A DNA stretch of 64,000 bases, from positions 60,182 through 124,181 of the forward strand of contig CARSXK010000001.1 in the NCBI GenBank assembly GCA_949065595.1, in the 5' to 3' direction. This document shows, one piece after another, positions 17,953 to 25,815 of the stretch. The translations under genes and the position numbers were made by a program. The stretch's first letter is position 1. Each line of letters opens with the position of its first letter. Origin of the DNA: UBA5026 sp949065595. Its GTDB lineage: Bacteria > Bacillota_I > Bacilli_A > RF39 > UBA660. The notes beneath the pieces were generated by a model. It was not told the DNA's origin and made no database searches. It worked only from the letters and a program-made list of their open reading frames with translations.

Positions 17953-19515
17953 ATGAAACCAAAATATTATATTTCCACTGCAATTGCATATGCTTCTGGA
18001 AAACCACACATTGGAAATACGTATGAAATTGTTCTTGCCGATGCGATTGCACGCTATAAAAGATTAACTGGATATGATGTTTACTTTCAAACAGGGACAG
18101 ATGAACATGGTCAAAAGATTGAAGAAAAAGCAACATCTGCTGGTGTACAACCGCAAGAATTTGTCGATGAACGTGCTTTGGATGTCCGAAAAATTTGGGA
18201 TGTAATGAATACCAGTTACGATAAATTTGTACGTACCACCAATCCTGCCCATAAAGATATGGTCTCTAAAATCTTTAAAAAATTGAATGATCAAGGAGAT
18301 ATATACAAAGGAAAATATGAGGGACTTTACTGTACACCTTGTGAATCTTTTTTTACCGAATCGCAATTGGTTGATGGAAAATGTCCAGATTGTGGGCGTG
18401 AAGTAAAACCTGCAAGTGAAGAAGCTTATTTCTTTCGGTTAAGTAACTATACAAAAAGATTAGAAGAATATATTGAAGCACATCCTAATTTTATTCAACC
18501 AGAGAGCCGTTTAAATGAAATTATGAATAACTTTATTAAACCAGGATTACAAGATCTTTGTGTATCAAGAACATCTTTTGATTGGGGCGTTCCTGTTACG
18601 TTTGATGAGAATCATGTTATTTATGTATGGATTGATGCTTTAAGTAATTATATTACCTTTTTGGGATATGATATTGAAGGAAATCACAGTGAGGAATTTA
18701 AGAAATATTGGCCTTGTAATGTCCATTTGATTGGTAAAGATATACTTAGATTTCATACCATTTATTGGCCTATTATGTTGATGGCACTTGATTTACCAAT
18801 GCCAAAACAGATTTTTGGACATCCATGGTTACTATTTGGAACAGATAAAATGAGTAAGTCTAAAGGTAATATTGTATATGCAGATGAGTTGGTAAAACAA
18901 TTTGGTGTGGATGCTGTAAGATACTATTTGTTGCATGAAATTCCTTATGCAAGTGATGGGACGTTTACGTATGAACTTTTGATAGAACGTATTAATTCTG
19001 ATTTAGCAAACGTTCTTGGAAATTTAGTCAATCGTACCATTTCTATGGCACACAAGTATTTTGATGGTGTAGTGCTAGAACCAATTTGTCCAGAACCAAT
19101 TGATGAGGAACTTAAAACAATGGTATTAGAAATGCCTCATAAAATAGAAGAAAAAATGAATGAGCTTCGTGTAGCTGATGCAATGGATGAAATGTTTGAA
19201 GTATTCAGAAGATGTAATAAGTATATTGATGAGACAACTCCGTGGGTACTTGCCAAAGAAGATAAAAAAGAACGATTACAAACAGTACTTTACAATTTAT
19301 TAGAATCTATTCGGAGTGGAGCTGTTTTGTTACAAGCCTTTTTACCAGATACAGCGAATGAAATTTTTGCACAATTGAATACAGAAAATCGTTATATAGA
19401 TAGTATTGATTTTAAAGGAATGGATATAGGAATTGTCTTAAATGAAGCAAAACCTTTATTTGCACGTATTGATAAAGAGAAGAAATTAGCAGAAATATTC
19501 GATGAAAATGTGTAA
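17953..19515 (+). CDS. metG: Methionyl-tRNA synthetase
   Basis: Charges tRNA-Met. Class I signatures are present: HIGNTYEI (HIGH variant) near residue 20 and KMSKSK at about residue 299. A CxxC...CxxC zinc knuckle (CTPCES...CPDCGR) lies in the connective peptide. At 520 aa the protein ends after the anticodon-binding helical domain and lacks the C-terminal OB-fold tRNA-binding domain of the 664-aa Bacillus enzyme. Ribosome site AAGGAGATGG precedes the ATG. Expression is governed by the T-box upstream. Confidence 0.97.
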   Translation: MKPKYYISTAIAYASGKPHIGNTYEIVLADAIARYKRLTGYDVYFQTGTDEHGQKIEEKATSAGVQPQEFVDERALDVRKIWDVMNTSYDKFVRTTNPAHKDMVSKIFKKLNDQGDIYKGKYEGLYCTPCESFFTESQLVDGKCPDCGREVKPASEEAYFFRLSNYTKRLEEYIEAHPNFIQPESRLNEIMNNFIKPGLQDLCVSRTSFDWGVPVTFDENHVIYVWIDALSNYITFLGYDIEGNHSEEFKKYWPCNVHLIGKDILRFHTIYWPIMLMALDLPMPKQIFGHPWLLFGTDKMSKSKGNIVYADELVKQFGVDAVRYYLLHEIPYASDGTFTYELLIERINSDLANVLGNLVNRTISMAHKYFDGVVLEPICPEPIDEELKTMVLEMPHKIEEKMNELRVADAMDEMFEVFRRCNKYIDETTPWVLAKEDKKERLQTVLYNLLESIRSGAVLLQAFLPDTANEIFAQLNTENRYIDSIDFKGMDIGIVLNEAKPLFARIDKEKKLAEIFDENV

Positions 19516-19536
19516 AATGTTGTAAAATGTCGATAG

Positions 19537-19569
19537 AAAAAGGAAGGAAAACCTAGTACTTCTTTTTTT
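19537..19569 (+). terminator. Terminator after metG
   Basis: AAAAAGGAAG pairs with CTTCTTTTTT, with one G-U pair and a 12-base loop. The right arm merges into the T-run. Confidence 0.6.
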
Positions 19570-19618
19570 GTTATGCTATATTGTTATTGTTGCAAAAAAG
19601 AATAAAAAAGGAGATATC

Positions 19619-19789
19619 ATGACAACTGAAAATTGTAAAGATTCAAAGTATGTTGTGTTAGTTTGCATTATGGGTGTGCTTTTGGTTTTAGGAAGCGCGA
19701 TTGTAGAATTAAATTATTTGGATATTGCTTACTTATTATTTATTATAATTTGTTTGATTCGATATCTACGTATTCGTCATAAAGAATAG
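19619..19789 (+). CDS. Small two-helix membrane protein of unknown function
   Basis: A 56-aa protein with two hydrophobic helices (about residues 11-27 and 31-46) and a basic C-terminus RYLRIRHKE. I chose ATG 19619 because AAAAGGAGAT sits at the right distance; the upstream frame extension crosses the metG terminator. It lies alone between metG and tatD. No family is recognised; it could be an envelope-associated small protein. Confidence 0.6.
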   Translation: MTTENCKDSKYVVLVCIMGVLLVLGSAIVELNYLDIAYLLFIIICLIRYLRIRHKE

Positions 19790-19806
19790 AAAGTTATATC
19801 TTAATA

Positions 19807-19815
19807 TGGTATAAT
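19807..19815 (+). promoter_or_regulatory. Extended -10 promoter for tatD-rsmA
   Basis: TGGTATAAT is a perfect extended -10 (TGnTATAAT) 21 bases before the tatD ATG. No good -35 box is visible, as is common with extended -10 elements. Confidence 0.6.
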
Positions 19816-19836
19816 TTTTTTATTGGAGAGATGTTT

Positions 19837-20625
19837 ATGTTAATTGATACGCATTGTCATTTGGATACATATAGTAAATTAGAATTAGCGGATATTTTAG
19901 AACATATGAAAAATCATGTTATGATTGTAAGTGGTGTGAATGATATGACCAATCACTTGGTTGTAGATTTGTGTAATCAATACGATAATATATATGGCGT
20001 AGTTGGAATTCATCCAGAAGAAGTAGATTGTGTTTTAGAAGATGCCTTTACATATATGGACTCTGCGTTAAAACATCCTAAAATAGTAGGAGTTGGAGAG
20101 ATTGGACTTGATTATCATTATACAAAAGATAATATGGAAAAACAAAAGGAGCTGTTTGTAAGGCAGATTGAGCTTGCATATAAGTATCAAAAAGCAGTAG
20201 TGATTCATAGTAGAGAAGCCATTCAAGATACCTATGATATTTTATATCAATATAAAGACTTTAATATCCCATTTGTTTTACATGCCTATAGTGGAAGTGT
20301 CGAGATGGCCAAACAATTTCTGGAATTGGGTGTTACGTTGGGGATTGGTGGTGTTGTAACATTTAAAAATGCAGGGAAAATAAAAGATGTAGTTGAATCG
20401 TATCCACTTTCTTCTTTTGTATTAGAAACGGATAGTCCTTATTTGACACCAGAACCATATCGTGGAAAGAAAAATAAACCTTATTATGTATTACTTGCCG
20501 CAGAAAAAATCGCAGAAATCAAACAGGTTACTGTAGAACAGGTAATAAAAGAAACTTCTCAAAAAGCCATTCAAACGTTTGGTTTACCCATTGATTTTCA
20601 ATATATAGAAGAAAGGAAAATGTAA
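19837..20625 (+). CDS. tatD: TatD-family metal-dependent DNase
   Basis: TIM-barrel hydrolase, a 3'-5' exonuclease/DNA-repair type enzyme. Metal ligands are seen in the N-terminal DTHCHLD, in GEIGLDYH, in VIHSREA, in FVLHAYSG and in LETDSPYL. I use ATG 19837 because GGAGAG lies six bases upstream; ATG 19831 directly abuts that site. The product is 262 aa. The stop abuts the rsmA start, giving the common Bacillota tatD-rsmA pair; the RNase M5 gene usually between them is absent. Confidence 0.94.
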   Translation: MLIDTHCHLDTYSKLELADILEHMKNHVMIVSGVNDMTNHLVVDLCNQYDNIYGVVGIHPEEVDCVLEDAFTYMDSALKHPKIVGVGEIGLDYHYTKDNMEKQKELFVRQIELAYKYQKAVVIHSREAIQDTYDILYQYKDFNIPFVLHAYSGSVEMAKQFLELGVTLGIGGVVTFKNAGKIKDVVESYPLSSFVLETDSPYLTPEPYRGKKNKPYYVLLAAEKIAEIKQVTVEQVIKETSQKAIQTFGLPIDFQYIEERKM

Positions 20626-21459
20626 ATGGAATATTCTCCAAAAAAAATACAACAATTGTTAGATGAAAATGGATTTCATTTCAAGAAAATGTTCGGTCAA
20701 AATTTTATTGTCGATGAAAATGTAATTGATGCGATTCTCCGTAAAGCAGATATTAAGAATAATACTTTGGTTCTTGAAATAGGCCCAGGATCAGGTTCGC
20801 TTACCAATAAATTATCTTCAACTGCAAAACAGGTGCTATGTTATGAAATTGATCATTCTTTGGATTGTATTTTAGATACAGTATTAGAAGGATGTTTGAA
20901 TGTAGATATTATTTATCAGGATTTTTTAAAAAGCAATGTAAAAGAAGATATTAGCAAATATTCATATGATTCTTTATATGTTGTTGCCAATTTACCTTAT
21001 TATGTTACCACTCCTATTATTATGAAATTGATTGAAGACAATGTGCCAGTAGATAAAATAGTAGTTATGGTACAAAAAGAAGTTGGAGATCGTTTTAAAG
21101 CGAAACCAGGAACAAAGGATTATAGTTCTCTTTCGATATTTTTACAATATTATTTTGAGATTGAAAAATTAATGGATGTGAGTAAAAATGTTTTTCTCCC
21201 AAAGCCAAATGTAGATAGTATTGTGGTTTCTTTTAAAAAAAGAAAAGATAAGTTACAAGTAAAAAATGAATCATTATTTTTTCAGTTGGTGAAAGATAGT
21301 TTTATTCAAAAAAGAAAAACATTAAGGAATAATTTGAAAAATTATGATTTGGAAAAAATAGAAGAAGTTTTGAAACAAAAGGGGTATGATTTATCGGTTA
21401 GAGCAGAAGCATTATCCATTGAAATATTTGTTGCGATGGCAAATGCACTAAAGGAATAG
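20626..21459 (+). CDS. rsmA: 16S rRNA dimethyladenosine transferase
   Basis: KsgA/RsmA dimethylates A1518 and A1519 of 16S rRNA during late 30S assembly. The 277-aa protein has the N-terminal KKMFGQNFIVDENVI motif, SAM motif I LEIGPGSGSLT and catalytic motif IV NLPYYVTTPI. It starts on the base after the tatD stop and has an AGGAAAATGTAA ribosome site inside tatD. Confidence 0.97.
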   Translation: MEYSPKKIQQLLDENGFHFKKMFGQNFIVDENVIDAILRKADIKNNTLVLEIGPGSGSLTNKLSSTAKQVLCYEIDHSLDCILDTVLEGCLNVDIIYQDFLKSNVKEDISKYSYDSLYVVANLPYYVTTPIIMKLIEDNVPVDKIVVMVQKEVGDRFKAKPGTKDYSSLSIFLQYYFEIEKLMDVSKNVFLPKPNVDSIVVSFKKRKDKLQVKNESLFFQLVKDSFIQKRKTLRNNLKNYDLEKIEEVLKQKGYDLSVRAEALSIEIFVAMANALKE

Positions 21460-21477
21460 AGCATATTCATGGTTAAA

Positions 21478-22182
21478 TTACGATATATAGTTTCTATTTT
21501 TTAGATATTGGTAGAGTACTGGGCATACATTTTGAATGTTTAAATTTGTATGATTTATAGCATAATTTAATATGTCAGTCATTTGATATGAATCTTTTAC
21601 ATGACATATTTTTATTTTGGATGAATGAATTCCATGGTTTGAAAATGTATGTAAGTTCCATTTATCCATTTTTATGGTTTTTAAGTCTGAATATACTGGT
21701 GAATAGCCCCCCTTTATTAAATATTCTTTTGGATAATTCTTGGCTTTTATTTGATCAATATCATTGAAATCGAAATCGATATGTTCTTTTAAATCTAAAT
21801 TTAATAATATATATTTTTTTAAAAACCAATCAAAATATTTGTATGCGATATATTTATGTATTTTATTGTAATTTATATATTTAAAATAAGCATTTATAAT
21901 TATTTTTGGAAACCACTTGTATTTCATAACTTTAGTTCCCAAATGAAACATACCTGGAATCAAGGGATATTTGCTACAAACATTTATCCAACAGTCAAAT
22001 AAAATTAATAGATGATTCAAACCTTGTACAAAAAATACTTTTTTGGTTTCTTCTAAATATTTTGCGTGAAAGGAAATGCTTGGTAATAATCCACTTTTTT
22101 GAATGGATTTTAAATTACTTTTTTTTGTAAAATGAAAGTAATTGGTATTGATATCATTCTTATTAAGTTCGTAATGTTTCAT
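21478..22182 (-). CDS. Unknown protein with ART-like N-terminal motif
   Basis: A 234-aa soluble protein, more AT-rich than its neighbours and on the opposite strand. It starts with FHFTKKSNLKSIQKSGLLP, the pattern (H-x-T then N-L-x-S-I-x-x-x-G-L-x-P) seen at the start of several ADP-ribosyltransferase-fold families such as DarT and KptA. The next conserved-looking parts are KKVFFVQGLNHLL.LFDCWI and WNLHTFSNHGI. It has no signal peptide or membrane span. A good ribosome site AGGTGATAAC precedes the ATG and a TATAAT (- strand) lies at 22204-22209. Catalytic residues cannot be assigned with confidence; the function is unknown and the fold is a suggestion only. Confidence 0.6.
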   Translation of the reverse strand: MKHYELNKNDINTNYFHFTKKSNLKSIQKSGLLPSISFHAKYLEETKKVFFVQGLNHLLILFDCWINVCSKYPLIPGMFHLGTKVMKYKWFPKIIINAYFKYINYNKIHKYIAYKYFDWFLKKYILLNLDLKEHIDFDFNDIDQIKAKNYPKEYLIKGGYSPVYSDLKTIKMDKWNLHTFSNHGIHSSKIKICHVKDSYQMTDILNYAINHTNLNIQNVCPVLYQYLKNRNYIS

Positions 22183-22317
22183 GTTATCACCTAATTTGTT
22201 TCAATTATATCAAGTTTTTTTAGTTATGAATAGTAACTTACCTTATTATTTTGGTACATTGGATTTATAAGAGAAAAATAAGTTACAAAATAAAAGACTG
22301 ATATTATTTACTTTTTT

Positions 22318-22342
22318 TTGACAGAATATTACAACATATTCT
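22318..22342 (+). promoter_or_regulatory. Promoter-associated palindrome upstream of the AGCS symporter
   Basis: A TTGACA at 22318-22323 overlaps the perfect inverted repeat AGAATAT-TACAAC-ATATTCT (22323-22342). The position suggests an operator or leader hairpin. No convincing -10 at 16-18 bases is seen, so the promoter itself is uncertain. Confidence 0.35.
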
Positions 22343-22366
22343 TGTAAACTAACAGTGGTGATTCTT

Positions 22367-23680
22367 ATGATTGATTTTTTGGGTAAAATTCTATGGGCAA
22401 TCGCAACCGTATTTATTGTAACTTCTAGTATTTATTTTTCATTTCGATTAAAAGGAATTCAGTTTCATATGAAAGAAATGTTTACCAATTTACTTCATAA
22501 ACAAAAAGACCACAAAGGTATTGGTCCTTTTCAGGTTTTGATGATGACTTTAGCAGGACGAATTGGTGTTGGCAGTATTGCTGGAATTGCTTTAGCCATT
22601 TATATCGGTGGCGTTGGGTCTATTTTTTGGATATGGATCATGGCGATTTTATCTTCTGCTTTGGCTTACGGGGAAACAGTGCTTGGTATGATTTATAAAA
22701 AAAGAGACAGTGATGATATTTACAAAGGAGGACCAGCGTATTATATAACAGATGGGCTTGGAAAAAAGAAATTGGGTACGATATACGCAATACTTATTTT
22801 GATTTGTTATATCGGTGGCTTTTTGGGAATTCAATCCAATACCATTACCAAATCCATTCAAGAAATCAAACCAATCAATTCTTATCTAGTAGGAATTGTC
22901 ATTGTAGTGGTAACCTCACTTATTATATTTGGTGGTGTAAAAAAGATTGCATCTGCAACTGGTAAAATTGTGCCAATCATGACACTTGCTTATGTAATAT
23001 TCGCTTTTTATATCATGATTATAAATTATCAGTTACTTCCATCTATTTTTCATAAGATTATAAAAGAGGCTTTTCATTTCAAACCTTTTATAAGTGGTTT
23101 TTTGACTAGTTTTATTGTAGGCATTCAACGAGGTATCTTTTCGAATGAGGCAGGACTTGGAACAGGTAGTATTGCAGCCTCGACTTCTAATAGTGACAGT
23201 CCAACTGCACAAGGTTATATTCAAATATTGGGAATTTATATCACCAGTTTATTCATTTGTACTGCAACAGCTATGATTATTTTAACCAGTCAATACGATT
23301 CTACTATATTTACAGATGTCAATGGAATTGAAATTACACAGATGGCTTTCCAATATCATTTGGGAAATGTCGGTAATACATTTATTTTTCTATCTATTTT
23401 ATTATTTGCCTTCTCTACTATTTTAACAGGATATTATTATGGAGAGTCTTCATTAAAATACTTTACCAATCATATCAAACCTATTTACTTAATTTTTTTA
23501 AAAGTACTTACCTTAATTGTGGTATTCCTCGGCTGCATTATGTCTTCTACTACTTTATGGAAATTGGTTGATGTTTTGGTTGCGATACTTGCGATTATCA
23601 ATATTTATGGATTATTTGGTTTACGTGAAGATATTGTCAAAGAACTAGAATATTATCAGCTTCAAAAACACCGTGAATAA
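22367..23680 (+). CDS. Sodium:alanine/glycine symporter (AGCS family)
   Basis: Inner-membrane amino-acid transporter of the AGCS (AlsT/DagA) family, driven by sodium, with about ten hydrophobic helices over 437 aa. Family motifs include GPFQVLMMTLAGRIGVGSIAG near the N-terminus, KGGPAYYI and the conserved GIQRGIFSNEAGLGTGS with its substrate-site residues. I place the start at ATG 22367, six bases after GGTG. The track-like GTG starts at 22355 and 22358 fall on that weak ribosome site. Substrate (alanine, glycine or glutamine) cannot be told from sequence. Confidence 0.92.
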   Translation: MIDFLGKILWAIATVFIVTSSIYFSFRLKGIQFHMKEMFTNLLHKQKDHKGIGPFQVLMMTLAGRIGVGSIAGIALAIYIGGVGSIFWIWIMAILSSALAYGETVLGMIYKKRDSDDIYKGGPAYYITDGLGKKKLGTIYAILILICYIGGFLGIQSNTITKSIQEIKPINSYLVGIVIVVVTSLIIFGGVKKIASATGKIVPIMTLAYVIFAFYIMIINYQLLPSIFHKIIKEAFHFKPFISGFLTSFIVGIQRGIFSNEAGLGTGSIAASTSNSDSPTAQGYIQILGIYITSLFICTATAMIILTSQYDSTIFTDVNGIEITQMAFQYHLGNVGNTFIFLSILLFAFSTILTGYYYGESSLKYFTNHIKPIYLIFLKVLTLIVVFLGCIMSSTTLWKLVDVLVAILAIINIYGLFGLREDIVKELEYYQLQKHRE

Positions 23681-23734
23681 CTTTTTTTCTATTTCTATTT
23701 ATGATACAATAAATAGAATGATGGAGGAAGTTTT

Positions 23735-24388
23735 ATGATAGTCAATAAAGATTGGGATAAAATTTTAGAAAGTGAATTTAAAGCACCTTATTTTCGGGAA
23801 CTCGGCGTATTTGTAAAGAATGCATATCAACACCAAACTATTTATCCAGAATATAAGGATATCTTTAATGCATTTCGGTATACAGATTATAATGATGTTA
23901 AGGTTGTTATTTTGGGACAAGATCCCTATCATGGAGACCGTGAAGCCCATGGGCTTTCCTTTTCTGTGAAAGAAGGTGTCGCTATGCCCCCATCTTTAAG
24001 AAATATTTTTCAAGAACTTTATCAAGATATTGGAATCAAAAGAACGCAAACAGATTTAACTGATTGGGCAAAACAAGGGGTTCTGTTATTAAATTCCATT
24101 ATGACAGTTGTCAAAGATAGTCCACTTTCTCATAAAGATAAGGGTTGGGAAATATTTACTGATAATGTGATTCGTAAATTAGGAGAAAGAGACAAACCTA
24201 TGGTATTTGTACTATGGGGGAGTTATGCGAGAAGTAAAAAGGTGTTGATTCAAAATCCAAAACACTTAATTTTAGAAAGTGTACATCCTTCTCCTTTGTC
24301 TGCCAATCGTGGTTTTTTTGGAAGTAAGCCATTTTCAAAAATCAATCAATTTTTAGAAAAAAATGACAATTCACCAATTCAGTGGTAG
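23735..24388 (+). CDS. ung: Uracil-DNA glycosylase
   Basis: Family 1 UDG that excises uracil from DNA. The 217-aa protein has the water-activating loop GQDPYHG (residues 61-67, catalytic Asp63), the uracil-binding AHGLSFSV and LLLNSIMTV segments, and the leucine-loop HPSPLSANRGFFGS with the essential His. The ribosome site GGAGG precedes the ATG. It is a single gene with a probable weak terminator after it. Confidence 0.97.
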   Translation: MIVNKDWDKILESEFKAPYFRELGVFVKNAYQHQTIYPEYKDIFNAFRYTDYNDVKVVILGQDPYHGDREAHGLSFSVKEGVAMPPSLRNIFQELYQDIGIKRTQTDLTDWAKQGVLLLNSIMTVVKDSPLSHKDKGWEIFTDNVIRKLGERDKPMVFVLWGSYARSKKVLIQNPKHLILESVHPSPLSANRGFFGSKPFSKINQFLEKNDNSPIQW

Positions 24389-24389
24389 T

Positions 24390-24425
24390 ATGAAATGTGG
24401 GAAATAATGATATCGTTTCATTTTT
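24390..24425 (+). terminator. Weak terminator after ung
   Basis: ATGAAA pairs with TTTCAT across a 20-base loop and is followed by a T-run. The stem is short. Confidence 0.4.
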
Positions 24426-24473
24426 CTTGTGGAAAGTAATATTTTATTATAAAATAAAATAAGAGGTGTCAAT

Positions 24474-25799
24474 ATGGAACAGGCGTATCAATTTTTAATG
24501 GAAAATGTCAATTTCAAATATAGAGATACAGTAGTTGTAGCCATTAGTGGTGGGCCAGATTCGATGGCGCTTTTGCATCTATTATCCCGTGTAAAGGATG
24601 CATTTGAGCTTACTATTGTTTGTGCACATGTCAATCATAATGTGCGAAAAGAAAGTAGCGAGGAAGCTATTTTTGTTGAAAAATTTTGTAGAAACAATGG
24701 TGTTTTGTTTGAATATATGAAAATAGAAGATTATGGTGATGATAATTTCCATAATGAAGCGAGAACAAAAAGGTATCACTATTTTGAAGAAATTGTAAAA
24801 AAATATCATGCAAAGTTTTTGTTTACGGCACACCATGGAGACGATTTGGTTGAGACGATTTTGATGCGTATGGTAAGAGGATCTACTTTAAGAGGATATA
24901 GCGGCTTTTCTTATTTGGTTGAAATGGGTAATTATACGATTTTAAGACCTTTGATTGGTGTAACCAAAGAAGAAATTCTAGAATATGATAAAAAATATAA
25001 AGTTCCATTTGTCAAAGATGCTTCCAATGACAAAGATGTGTATACTAGAAATCGTTTCCGTAAATATGTAGTTCCTGCGCTTAAAAGGGAAGATAAAAAT
25101 GTGCATCATAAATTTTATAAATTTAGTAGAACGTTATTAGAATACAATGATTATATTGATAAACAAGTAGAAAAAATAATGCCCAAAATATATATGCAAA
25201 ATGAATTGGATATTGATGCATTTTTAAAATTGGATCATGTAATTGCCATGAAAGTCATTTACTATATATTAGAGCATGTATACCAAGATGATTTGATGTT
25301 AATTACCGATCATCATGCGGAACTGATTTTTGGACTCATTACATCCAAACGTGTCAATGCTTATATTTATTTACCCAATTATTTAAAAGCTGTCAAAGCT
25401 TATGATAAGTTAACGTTTGTTCATGATGAAGAAAAAATGGGTTCATATGAAATTGAATTGATTCAATATATGAATTTACCAAATGGTAAAAATATTGAAG
25501 TAGTTTCTAAATCTTCAAAAGATGATAATTTTGTCTGTCGTTTGTGTGCAAGTGAAGTGGCTTTTCCGCTACATGTACGTAATCGAATGAATGGAGATAA
25601 AATATATGTAAAGGGATTGTTAGGTAGTAAAAAGATAAGTGATATCTTTATTGATGAGAAAATTCCAATGAATGAAAGGGATTTATGGCCTATTGTGGTC
25701 GATTCAAAAGGGATGGTTGTTTGGTTACCGGGATTAAAGAAATCAAAATTTGACAAAACAAAAGAGGAAAAGTATGATATAATACTAAAGTATTATTAA
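24474..25799 (+). CDS. tilS: tRNA(Ile) lysidine synthase
   Basis: Converts C34 of tRNA-Ile(CAU) to lysidine, changing its codon from AUG to AUA; essential. The 441-aa protein has the PP-loop SGGPDS (residues 25-30), HVNHNVR and the TAHHGDD motif, then TilS_C substrate-binding regions. The C-terminus ends IILKYY. It precedes ftsH by 16 bases, the usual Bacillota tilS-(hpt)-ftsH arrangement with hpt missing. The ribosome site is AAGAGGTG. Confidence 0.95.
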   Translation: MEQAYQFLMENVNFKYRDTVVVAISGGPDSMALLHLLSRVKDAFELTIVCAHVNHNVRKESSEEAIFVEKFCRNNGVLFEYMKIEDYGDDNFHNEARTKRYHYFEEIVKKYHAKFLFTAHHGDDLVETILMRMVRGSTLRGYSGFSYLVEMGNYTILRPLIGVTKEEILEYDKKYKVPFVKDASNDKDVYTRNRFRKYVVPALKREDKNVHHKFYKFSRTLLEYNDYIDKQVEKIMPKIYMQNELDIDAFLKLDHVIAMKVIYYILEHVYQDDLMLITDHHAELIFGLITSKRVNAYIYLPNYLKAVKAYDKLTFVHDEEKMGSYEIELIQYMNLPNGKNIEVVSKSSKDDNFVCRLCASEVAFPLHVRNRMNGDKIYVKGLLGSKKISDIFIDEKIPMNERDLWPIVVDSKGMVVWLPGLKKSKFDKTKEEKYDIILKYY

Positions 25800-25815
25800 G
25801 AAGGGAGAATTTTGG

